This document shows, piece by piece, positions 33,643 to 41,312 of a stretch of 64,000 nt of DNA. The notes under the pieces are model-generated. The model was not told the origin of the DNA. It did no database searches and was given only the letters and a program-made list of their open reading frames with translations. Location: assembly GCA_013697915.1 (NCBI GenBank), contig JACCVY010000119.1, forward strand, positions 57,918-121,917, written 5' to 3'. The translations under genes were made by a program, and so were the position numbers. Every line of letters starts with the position of its first letter. The stretch's first letter is position 1. The stretch comes from Blastocatellia bacterium (GTDB lineage: Bacteria; Acidobacteriota; Blastocatellia; Pyrinomonadales; Pyrinomonadaceae).

Positions 33643-33987
33643 TTAGTATTTCGGCACGCTCGGATCGACTTCATTGGACCAGGCGATGATGCCGCCTTTC
33701 AGGTTTAGTAGGTTGCCGGTAAACCCTGATTGCTTTAGGGCCTCAATTGCCCGAGCGCTGCGTCCACCCATCTTGCAATGCACCACTGTCTCGCGGGCCG
33801 GATCGATTTCAGACATGCGATTGATTACCTGGCCCAGCGGAATGTGTATTGAATTTGGAATATTGCCGATTGCGACTTCATCAGCTTCGCGCACGTCGAC
33901 GATTTGAATGTCGTCGCCATTGTCCAGTCGTTGTTTAAGTTCAGTGACGCTGATTTCCGGCATCTGCTGAGTCGTTGCCTGATTCAT
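33643..33987 (-). CDS. Stand-alone rhodanese-like sulfurtransferase, paralogue of the fusion protein's C-terminus
   Basis: A GGAGGATCT site precedes the ATG. The 114 residues align end to end with residues 375-482 of the carrier-E1-rhodanese fusion: ELKQRLDNGDDIQIVDVREADE against ELKQRLDRGDDIQIIDVREPHE, and LNLKGGIIAWSNEVDPSVPKY against VNLKGGISAWSDEVDPGVAKY. Its active loop is HCKMGGRSA against HCKGGVRSA. It is thus probably a duplicated domain that became its own gene. It could supply persulfide sulfur to the same pathway, though it lies 6 kb away. No signal peptide. Confidence 0.88.
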   Translation of the reverse strand: MNQATTQQMPEISVTELKQRLDNGDDIQIVDVREADEVAIGNIPNSIHIPLGQVINRMSEIDPARETVVHCKMGGRSARAIEALKQSGFTGNLLNLKGGIIAWSNEVDPSVPKY

Positions 33988-34490
33988 AGATCCTCCATCA
34001 ATTTATTAAGGGCGGTTGGTTGTAACTGTCACCAAGGTTGTAAACCAAAACGGAGACGTAGCGCAAACCGGAGTTTACACGCGTTACTTATGCAATGTAG
34101 GTAAGTTTGAAATTTCAAAGAAGATGGTTGTTATTCGCCGCTTTTACTGAGAGCGCGGGCGGGGGGACGCGAAGCGATCTTATTAGCACCGCGGCTTCAG
34201 CCCGGTTAGCAAACGCAATTGACAAGGAATCGTTTCTAACGGTTTTTGTTGGCTGGAGGATCAGTAGAAACCGTTCGAAACGGTTCAAGGAATCATATTT
34301 AGACCTTGACCACCGGGCTAAAGCCGCGGTGCTAATAAGATCGCTTCGCGTTCCTCCGTCCGCAATTCCAATAAGAAGTCGATATAACGACCGAAACTGA
34401 CCCAGTACCCGTCACTGTTGTCGGTTCTTCTCCGCTTCGAAGATCAGTTAGACTGATTGGCGCAGCCTAAGATCCTGTCAGGAGCACGCG
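33988..34490. other. 500-bp intergenic region
   Basis: Between the divergent rhodanese and HFDTDG genes. It contains repeat R6 and a small palindrome AAACCGTT-cg-AAACGGTT near 34269. ORFs in this stretch follow the repeat and are not credible. Confidence 0.6.
34168..34350. repeat. Long inverted repeat, family R6
   Basis: The left arm starts CGCGAAGCGATCTTATTAGC and continues ACCGCGGCTTCAGCCCGGT. The right arm is its reverse complement over 39 bp with one mismatch, 105 bp away. No second copy is in the window. Confidence 0.75.
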
Positions 34491-35507
34491 ATGCGGTTTG
34501 AGTTTTACCACTCGGGTCTCGACAACATTCCCAAACTCTCCGTCGATGGCACGGTCGGGAATAGTATTCACTTTTCGCATTGGCAGGGAAACGAAACGCC
34601 CGCCGAAGTTAAGGCTGACACCTCGACCGAGATTGCGTTGAACCTGATGGCCTCGCCAAACAGAGACGCGCTAACACAGGGCATCGAACTCATAACTAAC
34701 AATCATTTTGATACGGACGGTATCTTGTCTGTTTGGACCATGCTGAACGGCGAACGCGCGCCGGAATTGCGCGACCAGCTGATTCCGGCTGCCGAAGCGG
34801 GTGATTTTTCTGAATTCACCAACGACAACGCCATTCGTGCCAGCATCGCCATTCAAGGTTCGGATCAACCTGTAACAGCCGACGACGCGGGATCACCTTT
34901 GGCGCATCAACTCGCCGGCGGCCCAGTTGACGGTGACGCGCGCGCGTATGAGTTGGTTCTGCCGGAAGTTGAACGCCTGCTGACCCGAACCGATGAATAT
35001 GAAAACTTGTGGCGCGGGCCGTGGCAACAAATTGCGACTGCGATCGACAGCTTCGAACGAGGAGCAAGCACTGTTCAGGAAATTAACGAGGCAAAGCTAT
35101 CGCTCATTACTATTGCGCGCGAAGTGTTTGGTCCAACAGGATTCGATCCAGCCCGCCACGCTGCTCCCTTCACAGCTATCTCGCACTATGCGAAGGGCCA
35201 ACTGTTTCTAATCGCGATTCCTTACCAAACCGGTTGGGCCTACCGCATCGACTATCCCTATTATTCGTGGGCCGAAACAATTGTGAGACCACGCATCGAG
35301 CGACGCAATTTTGCGCTGCTCGTTTCCAGTCTCAACCAGCTTGAAACTGGCAGCGCCGGGCGGTGGAATTCGGACACGAGCGAGTTATCGTCGGCAGTAA
35401 AGTTTACCGGCCGTGACGGAAAGCTTTCGGCCTCAGTATTGCAGCCTGACCGAGTGGCCGACAGCATTCGTTCAGAGTCGGAAGCTAGAGAAGCCGCTGC
35501 CGGTTGA
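34491..35507 (+). CDS. Protein of unknown family with HFDTDG motif (338 aa)
   Basis: The ATG at 34491 follows CAGGAG. No signal peptide or membrane helix. The motif NNHFDTDGILSVW near residue 73 resembles the DHH phosphoesterase motif (D-H-x-D-x-DG), and GDARAYELVLPEVERLL is a helical middle. Two motifs later (AISHYAKGQLFLIAIP and WAYRIDYPYYSWAET) look conserved by composition. I cannot name the family. Its stop overlaps a possible TTG start of the flavoprotein gene, so the two are probably cotranscribed. DHH membership is a guess. Confidence 0.75.
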   Translation: MRFEFYHSGLDNIPKLSVDGTVGNSIHFSHWQGNETPAEVKADTSTEIALNLMASPNRDALTQGIELITNNHFDTDGILSVWTMLNGERAPELRDQLIPAAEAGDFSEFTNDNAIRASIAIQGSDQPVTADDAGSPLAHQLAGGPVDGDARAYELVLPEVERLLTRTDEYENLWRGPWQQIATAIDSFERGASTVQEINEAKLSLITIAREVFGPTGFDPARHAAPFTAISHYAKGQLFLIAIPYQTGWAYRIDYPYYSWAETIVRPRIERRNFALLVSSLNQLETGSAGRWNSDTSELSSAVKFTGRDGKLSASVLQPDRVADSIRSESEAREAAAG

Positions 35508-35557
35508 ATTACGATCGTGGGATTGAACTGCGGAAAGCAAACGCCAATTCAGATTCA

Positions 35558-36475
35558 ATGCATGATGTTTTGATTATCGGCGCCGGACCCGCTGGTTTGG
35601 CAGCAGCACTTTGGTGCGATGAGCTGGGACTGGACACGCTCGTGCTCGAGCAGGCGGACACCGTCGGTGGTCAACTTCTTTCCATCTACAACCCAATCGA
35701 AAACTATCCGGGCATCAGTGTAAAAAATGGGTGCGAGTTTCTGACTTTGCTGTCGCCAAAGATCGAAGCCGCTGACTTTGACTTATGGACCAACACGACG
35801 ATCGAATCGGTTGACCTGAGAGCGAAACGCGTTGTGCTCCAGAGCGGCGAACAGCTACAGTCGATAAGCGTCATCATCGCCACGGGAGTCAGGCGCAGGC
35901 AACTGGGAATTCCCGGTGAAAGCGAATTTGCGGGGCGTGGAATTCTGGAATCAGCGTCGCGGGATCGCGAGCAACTGGCCGGCAAGGATGTTTGCATAGT
36001 TGGTGGTGGCGATGCGGCTGCCGAGAACGCGCTGCTGCTGGCGGATATTTGTCCTACGGTTACACTGGTCAATCGCGGCAGAACGTTGAAAGCGCGAAGA
36101 GAATTTACCGAGCAGATGGTGGGCCATCACAGCATAACGATTTTTCCTGAGTCACTTGTGACAAGAATCCTTGGCAACACTGAAGTAGAAGCGGTTGAGA
36201 TACTGCGAAAGGATGCGTTGAAATCATTTCAGATGGCCGTGCAAGGCGTGTTAGTACGCATCGGCGTTGAGCCGAATACCGAACTGTTTCGCGAGCAAGT
36301 TAGTTTGAATGAGCATGGTTACGTCGTCGTAAATGGCGAACAGGAAACTAATGTTGCGAATGTTTTTGCCATTGGCGACGTTTCGAATCCGCTGGCGCCA
36401 ACTATCAGCGGCGCAACCGGCGCGGGTGCGACCGCAGCTAAGGTGATCGCTTCGCGTTTGAATAAACGCAAGTGA
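35558..36475 (+). CDS. FAD/NAD(P) oxidoreductase of the thioredoxin reductase fold without CxxC
   Basis: FAD loop VLIIGAGPAGLAAALWC at residues 3-19 of this start, NAD(P) loop VCIVGGGDAAAENALLLA, and the final FAD motif VFAIGDVSNPLAPTISGATGAGATAA give the full TrxR fold in 305 aa. The redox pair C-x2-C that follows the NAD(P) region start in true TrxR is replaced by ESASRDREQ, so it cannot reduce thioredoxin by the usual route. Ferredoxin-NADP reductase of the YumC type is the closest known role. A TTG at 35504 overlapping the preceding stop is an alternative start. Confidence 0.83.
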   Translation: MHDVLIIGAGPAGLAAALWCDELGLDTLVLEQADTVGGQLLSIYNPIENYPGISVKNGCEFLTLLSPKIEAADFDLWTNTTIESVDLRAKRVVLQSGEQLQSISVIIATGVRRRQLGIPGESEFAGRGILESASRDREQLAGKDVCIVGGGDAAAENALLLADICPTVTLVNRGRTLKARREFTEQMVGHHSITIFPESLVTRILGNTEVEAVEILRKDALKSFQMAVQGVLVRIGVEPNTELFREQVSLNEHGYVVVNGEQETNVANVFAIGDVSNPLAPTISGATGAGATAAKVIASRLNKRK

Positions 36476-36497
36476 AATCAAAGGGGTTCTGGCGTTT

Positions 36498-36670
36498 GCA
36501 GCTATGCTGCGTTCCGTGCGGAAAGGCTCTGCCTTTCCGCAGATCGATTTTAAGAACAGAGGCTATGCCTCTGAGTACCGACGTGAGGCACAGCCTCCAA
36601 TGTTGGATGCGAATCGGAAAGGCAGAGCCTTTCCGGACGGAAGGCGGCCCAGCCGCGAACAGCTGCCCTG
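36498..36670. repeat. Hairpin repeat cluster, family R3, second copy
   Basis: Six small palindromes with three-base loops in a row: GCAGC-tat-GCTGC, GCGGAAAGGC-tct-GCCTTTCCGC, AGAGGC-tat-GCCTCT, GAGGC-aca-GCCTC, GGAAAGGC-aga-GCCTTTCC and GCGGC-cca-GCCGC. First seen at 186-297. Confidence 0.8.
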
Positions 36671-36688
36671 TTGTCGCCAAGCGCAAAC

Positions 36689-37138
36689 ATGGAAGTCATT
36701 GAAACAAACATTCCGAAGCAAGCGCCCTACACCGATGCGCATGTGGCTGCTTATCCAATCGAATACATCGCCGGGATCGATTTGTACAATGCGGGTGAGT
36801 TTCACGCAGCGCATGATGTGTGGGAAGAACGCTGGATGGGCGAAGTCGGCCCGCAGGAAAAACTTTTCCTGCAAGCGATGATTCAATCAGCCGTTGCCTT
36901 TCATCATTTGGAAATTGGCCGGCCGGGAGCCGCGCGGCAGATGTATACCCGGGCAAAAGAAAAATTTGCTTTATTGGGAAGCAATGTTTTCATGTCTCTC
37001 GATCTGGTGGATTATCAGGCGCAACTTGACCGGGCGCTTTCATGGTTACTAACAGTTGCAGATCCACGCGAGTTGACGCCGCCTGAAATTCAACCGCCGC
37101 GTATTTCTTTACGATCCGAAATTTCTAAATTCGATTAG
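36689..37138 (+). CDS. DUF309 protein
   Basis: The ATG at 36689 is preferred; the frame upstream is repeat R3. The 149-aa product carries the DUF309 core GIDLYNAGEFHAAHDVWEERWMGEVGPQEKLFLQAMIQSAVAFHHLEIGRPGAARQMYTRAKEKF. Family proteins are small, all-helical and present in many bacteria; the His-rich AHDVWEERW helix may bind metal, which is an inference. No function is established. It is followed after nine bases by a DUF4149 gene, so these probably share a transcript with the GrdB-like gene. Confidence 0.87.
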   Translation: MEVIETNIPKQAPYTDAHVAAYPIEYIAGIDLYNAGEFHAAHDVWEERWMGEVGPQEKLFLQAMIQSAVAFHHLEIGRPGAARQMYTRAKEKFALLGSNVFMSLDLVDYQAQLDRALSWLLTVADPRELTPPEIQPPRISLRSEISKFD

Positions 37139-37147
37139 TCACGCTTT

Positions 37148-37678
37148 ATGAACAATGTCAGATTGTTTCTGCTCGGCTTATGGTTAGGCGCTGCAGTTTT
37201 CTTCAGCGCCGTGGTTGCGCCCACTGCGTTTCGCGTATTGCGCGGGTTCAACCTGCCAAATGCCGGGGAGATCGCCGGCACCATCGTTAGTCACACTCTT
37301 TCAGTTGTTAACATTAGTGGCTTTGTTCTCAGTCTGATCCTGATGGTTATCGCGTTTGCCCTCAAGCGGAATTATTCGCGCGGCCGCTTAACGGCGCAGC
37401 TGGTTTTGCTCGCAATTATGGCCGTCACCAGCGCCGCCGGGGAATGGATAATCGCGGCGAGGATGCGTGCCTTGCGAGCGGCCATGATTGTGCCGATCGA
37501 TCAAGTTCCCCTGAGCGATCCAAAGCGAGTAGCATTTGCGGCGCTGCATGGCTATTCCGTCGCAGCCCTCGGTATTGCTATCATTGCGGCCCTGCTTGTT
37601 TGCTTTGTCGTAAGAAATCGCAGTCGCACGCTGCATGAATGGGAGAGAACTGGCGGTGGAAATTATCGAACGCGTTGA
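37148..37678 (+). CDS. DUF4149 membrane protein
   Basis: Four hydrophobic segments in 176 aa: FLLGLWLGAAVFFSAVVAPTAF, VVNISGFVLSLILMVIAFAL, LTAQLVLLAIMAVTSAAGEWII and YSVAALGIAIIAALLVCFVV. The start LWLGAAVFFSAVVAPTAFRVL and the last-helix preamble FAALHGYSVA match DUF4149, a group related to TMEM205. Role unknown. It overlaps the GrdB-like gene that follows by 23 bases. Confidence 0.82.
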   Translation: MNNVRLFLLGLWLGAAVFFSAVVAPTAFRVLRGFNLPNAGEIAGTIVSHTLSVVNISGFVLSLILMVIAFALKRNYSRGRLTAQLVLLAIMAVTSAAGEWIIAARMRALRAAMIVPIDQVPLSDPKRVAFAALHGYSVAALGIAIIAALLVCFVVRNRSRTLHEWERTGGGNYRTR

Positions 37679-38471
37679 CGACTGGCAAAATCGCTATGCG
37701 CGCTGGCAAAGCGATCGCGGCGCTAACACTACTAATGGAGATGTTGGTGACGAGTATCCGTTTATAAAAAACCAGCATGCGCCCTTTTCGCCGGCGCGGC
37801 GCGCTTTGCCGATGCTCAATCTCGCCTTGATTTCGTCAGCCGGCGCTTACATCGACGGCACCAATCCTTTCGACACCAGCGCGAGTGCGGGCGATTTTAC
37901 ATTTCGCGAGATTCCCTCGCAGATTGACGCCGAGGATTTGCGTTTCGCTGCGCGTGGCTATGACCCAACCTTCGTAATGGCAGACCGCAATGCGCTGCTA
38001 CCGCTGGCGCGTCTTTTCGAATTTGAAAGTAATGGCATCATCGGCCAGTTGAATCCGGTGTTCTGGAGTTTCAGCGGCTTCATTCCCGACGCATCCGGAT
38101 TAGTTGAACAGATGCTGCCGAAAATTCTGGAACGCATAAAGCGTTACGAAGTGCAGGCAGCGTTACTGATTCCTGCCTCGCGACTTTGCCACCAGTCGGT
38201 GTCGTTAATCGCGCGCGCAGTTGAGTTGTCGGGAATTTCCACCATGACGCTGGCGGTTGATAAAGAGGTAGTCGAGAGTGTGCGGCCGCCCCGAGCGGCA
38301 CTTTACGCGGGAAAATTTGGCAGCGTCGCCGGACTTCCGAACTGGCCGGAACATCAAAGACGAGTGCTGGACGAAGCGCTGCGTCTGATCGAGCCTATGG
38401 ACCAGGCGGGAATTCGCCAGCTCACCGTGACGTTGGAGAGCGAAGTGGAAGAAGCACGCGGCGAGCGCTAA
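37656..38471 (+). CDS. Glycine/D-proline reductase selenoprotein B-like protein without selenocysteine
   Basis: The GTG at 37656 is preferred over the ATG at 37635 because GGGAGAG lies eight bases ahead. The 271-aa protein has features of the GrdB/PrdB group: ALISSAGAYIDGTNPFDTSASAGDFTFREIPSQI, RGYDPTFVMADRNALLPLARLFEFESNGIIGQLNPVFWSFSGF, and EVQAALLIPASRLCHQSVSLIARAVELSGISTM. The last holds a single Cys where the reductases have selenocysteine; no UGA occurs inside. In aerobes such homologues are of unknown activity, and the usual partner subunits are absent. Its place after DUF309 and DUF4149 genes suggests an operon. Confidence 0.7.
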   Translation: MEIIERVDDWQNRYARWQSDRGANTTNGDVGDEYPFIKNQHAPFSPARRALPMLNLALISSAGAYIDGTNPFDTSASAGDFTFREIPSQIDAEDLRFAARGYDPTFVMADRNALLPLARLFEFESNGIIGQLNPVFWSFSGFIPDASGLVEQMLPKILERIKRYEVQAALLIPASRLCHQSVSLIARAVELSGISTMTLAVDKEVVESVRPPRAALYAGKFGSVAGLPNWPEHQRRVLDEALRLIEPMDQAGIRQLTVTLESEVEEARGER

Positions 38472-38488
38472 CGATTCTGCACGACCTC

Positions 38489-38541
38489 GTAAAGGAAACT
38501 GTTTGTTTGCGGCCAGTCATAAAGCAAACTGTTAGTTTGCG
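38489..38541. repeat. Hairpin repeats, family R1, copy C (direct)
   Basis: GTAAAGGAAACTGTTTGTTT and TAAAGCAAACTGTTAGTTTG follow each other in the same direction, unlike the mirrored copies elsewhere. The first unit is diverged. Confidence 0.75.
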
Positions 38542-38628
38542 TTCGTCGTGGAGATCGATCCGCACTAACGATTTGTCTTGGACAACGCTGCGGATTCAGC
38601 TCCTTTAATCGGCCACCACCTAAACCTC

Positions 38629-39723
38629 ATGAGCAGAAAAAAACTTTTCCTGTTTTTCCTGGCTGACCTTAGCGTTCTGATCATCGCTTATCTCTTCATC
38701 TATCCGGTCCCGATTTCGCCCGCAGCGTGGAACCCGCCACCTGCGCCACCTTTGACCGGCCAGTATCGACAGAATTCGCGGCTTGCGGGAGTTGAACGCC
38801 TCTCGTTAGGGACAGGCGACCCCCGCCCGGGAAACGGCTACGCGCCTGAAGATGTGGCCATCGATGCTGATGGTCGTCTTTATGCAGGAGTCGACGATGG
38901 CCGCATCATGCGCTTGCAGGCAGATGGTACGCGGCCCGAAGAATTTGCCAACACCCACGGCCGGCCGCTGGGATTAATCTTCGATGGAAATGGAAACTTG
39001 ATTGTTGCCGACGCGATCAAAGGATTACTTTCCATCGCGCGGGACGGCTCCGTCAGCGTCTTAACGACCGAAGCGGATGGGTTGCGCTTCGCTTGTACGA
39101 ACGATCTGGATGTCGCGCGAGATGGGACCGTCTACTTCACTGATGCCTCCAGCAAATTCCCGCTCACAGACTTTACGGCTGACATCCTGGAACACCAGGG
39201 CAATGGCCGATTGCTCGCCTATGATCCAAAAACAAAAACGACGCGAACGTTGATGAAAGATCTGTGCTTCGCCAACGGCGTCGCCATCAGTCCGGATCAG
39301 ACATTTCTGCTCGTTGTTGAAACGGGTGACTATCGAGTGCATCGCGTTTGGCTGAGTGGTTCAAAGCAGGGTCAGTCGGAAATCTTTATTGATAATCTGC
39401 CGGGCTTTCCCGACGGCATCTCTTCAAACGGCAAAGATAAATTCTGGTTGGCGCTGGTCACGCCGCGTGATCCGACGCTTGACAAGCTGCTGCCGCATCC
39501 GTTCCTCAGAAAAGTTATTTACCGTTTACCGAAATTTATTCAACCGGCGCCCAAGCGGTACAGCTTCGTGCTCGGTTTGGATATGAATGGCAAGGTTGTT
39601 GAGAATCTGCAAAACCCTGCGTCTAATTGTTACGCCGAGATCGCAAACGCCGTGGAACACAACGGCGCGCTCTACTTCGGCAGCATCGGCGAAAGCACCG
39701 TCGGGCGATTTCATTTGCCTTAG
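38629..39723 (+). CDS. SMP-30/strictosidine synthase-like beta-propeller, membrane anchored
   Basis: The ATG at 38629 (MSRKKLFLFFLADLSVLIIAYLFIYP) gives a membrane anchor; the longer TTG start adds 17 residues before it. The 364-aa product has propeller motifs: APEDVAIDADGRLYAGVDDGRIMRL, GRPLGLIFDGNGNLIVADAIKGLL, CTNDLDVARDGTVYFTDASS, FANGVAISPDQTFLLVVETGDYRVHRVWL, and LPGFPDGISSNGKDKFWLAL. Family members hydrolyse lactones or related bonds with a metal at the propeller centre, outside the membrane here. Substrate unknown. The C-terminus ends with IGESTVGRFHLP, typical of the group. Confidence 0.85.
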   Translation: MSRKKLFLFFLADLSVLIIAYLFIYPVPISPAAWNPPPAPPLTGQYRQNSRLAGVERLSLGTGDPRPGNGYAPEDVAIDADGRLYAGVDDGRIMRLQADGTRPEEFANTHGRPLGLIFDGNGNLIVADAIKGLLSIARDGSVSVLTTEADGLRFACTNDLDVARDGTVYFTDASSKFPLTDFTADILEHQGNGRLLAYDPKTKTTRTLMKDLCFANGVAISPDQTFLLVVETGDYRVHRVWLSGSKQGQSEIFIDNLPGFPDGISSNGKDKFWLALVTPRDPTLDKLLPHPFLRKVIYRLPKFIQPAPKRYSFVLGLDMNGKVVENLQNPASNCYAEIANAVEHNGALYFGSIGESTVGRFHLP

Positions 39724-40167
39724 GGTTGTGCCACCCAAAGACTCGCGGAAAGTGAGAGGCGGATCTGCCGCTTTCTGGTTAAAAGGGGTTGAGGGGTTGG
39801 CTACAAGCTACACAACTGTATACCTGCGTGGCATTCCGCTTCCTGTGTGCTCCACCGGTCATTTCCATGCAAAAACCCTTGTATTGCGCTCGCTTGGTGG
39901 ATTCCTGTCGATCACTCTCAGGCCTGCGTGGTTTTTCGGCAGACGGGTGCATACACGCTAACCAATCGCTGCCGGACTTAGAATAGATCTCGAAACAATG
40001 CCTTATAGCCGTTAATCCCTGCTATTTCTACGTTTGCTCGGAAAACTCCCCTCACCTTCGCGATGGCACGCGCATTGATAATAAACAAGCGAACATAGAA
40101 CCTTATTTCGATGGCGCCAAATCTTCGCAAAGCGCCCGTAACCTCTACCTCCGAAAGTTGTACGATC
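39724..40167. other. 444-bp intergenic region
   Basis: No gene, repeat or terminator that I can support. It presumably contains the promoter of the ketosynthase-like gene. Confidence 0.5.
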
Positions 40168-41300
40168 ATGATTAGCCTACTCTCGGCAGCGACCTCAACC
40201 CCGCAACACGCTTTCCAAACCACAGAACTAACCAACGCACTCATGCATAAGTTGTCGCCGGAACTCATCACCACGCTTAACTCTCTCGGGGTCGATCAAC
40301 GCTATTCAGTGATGGATAACTACCCCGACTTTTTATCAGGTAAAGCGATGAATGCAACCAGCTCGACCACTGATCTCGGTGTAAAAGCAACCCGGCAATG
40401 TATCGAGCGTTGGCAAGGTGATCCTTCACGCATTGGGTTACTGGTCGCTGCAACTAATACGCCCGATCAAATGCTTCCCTGTCTGGCATCGGAAGTAATC
40501 GGGAAAACTCACGGACTGCTATCACGATCAATCCGCACCGTCAGCATGCAAGCGCAAGGCTGCTCGGTGTTATTGAAATCCATCGAAGTTGCTCAATGGT
40601 ACCTGGCCGCAAACCCGGGAAAGTTGGCAATCGTTCTGATGGCCGAATCGCACACTCCCTACGTCGCGCCGCTCTTGCGCGACGAATATTACGGTTTTCG
40701 CGAAACCATAAGACTCAGGAAGGAGCAGAAACTTTATGAAGCCCAGTTTGCCGAGAAGAGGTTGGATACCACCTTCGTCATTCAATCGATGCTGTTCGGA
40801 GACGGAGCCGTAGCATTGTTGGTCGGAATTGAAGAAGGTAAGCCAAGCTTTGGACCGATATCTCACCTGACCAATGAAGAAACGGGAGATGCTGAGCTGC
40901 TAACCATGACCAGCCACAGCTCACATCCATTCCTTAAAGGCCGCCCACAATATTTCATGCGCCCTGCTGTGCCCGCGCGCGGCGCACACTACGCAGTCAC
41001 TACCGTGAAAAACGTGCTCGAGCATCCCGACTCGCCGGTATCAAACATGAGCCAGGTGGATGATTGCCTGATTCACACCGGCAGCAAGAAAATACTCGAC
41101 GGCGTTTGCTCGCAGCTACACCTGGAAACTGACTCGACCAAAGTCCATGGTTCGTCCAGGTTCTCAAGAATTACGGCCACCTCTCGAGCGCTTCAACCGG
41201 ATTTATGCTGGCGGAAAAAGACGATTGGAAAGGGCCAACGATTGTGGTTGGTTTTGGAGTTGGATTTACGGCGAGCGCGGGAATTATGAGCAACAACTAG
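40168..41300 (+). pseudogene. Chalcone synthase/KAS III-like ketosynthase with a frameshift near 41159
   Basis: From ATG 40168 (MISLLSAATSTPQHAFQTTEL) the frame reads like a KAS III or type III polyketide synthase: PSRIGLLVAATNTPDQMLPCLASEVIG, catalytic Cys in SMQAQGCSVLLKSI, MLFGDGAVALLVG, and the His in CLIHTGSKKILDGV. At about 41158-41160 one base is missing: the next frame then gives VLKNYGHLSSASTGFMLAEKDDWKGPTIVVGFGVGFTASAGI, with the catalytic Asn-Gly-His, ending TAG at 41298-41300. As sequenced the protein loses its active-site Asn. Either a genuine mutation or a read error. Confidence 0.75.
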
Positions 41301-41312
41301 TCGGCAGCCGAA

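Noticed and set aside
34107..34400. A 97-codon ORF on the + strand.
   Set aside because: It lies across the arms of inverted repeat R6 and has no homologue-like features.
36471..36702. Several short ORFs on both strands.
   Set aside because: All lie in hairpin cluster R3.
37635..37655. ATG at 37635 as the start of the GrdB-like gene.
   Set aside because: The GTG at 37656 has a GGGAGAG site at proper spacing and a smaller overlap with the preceding gene.
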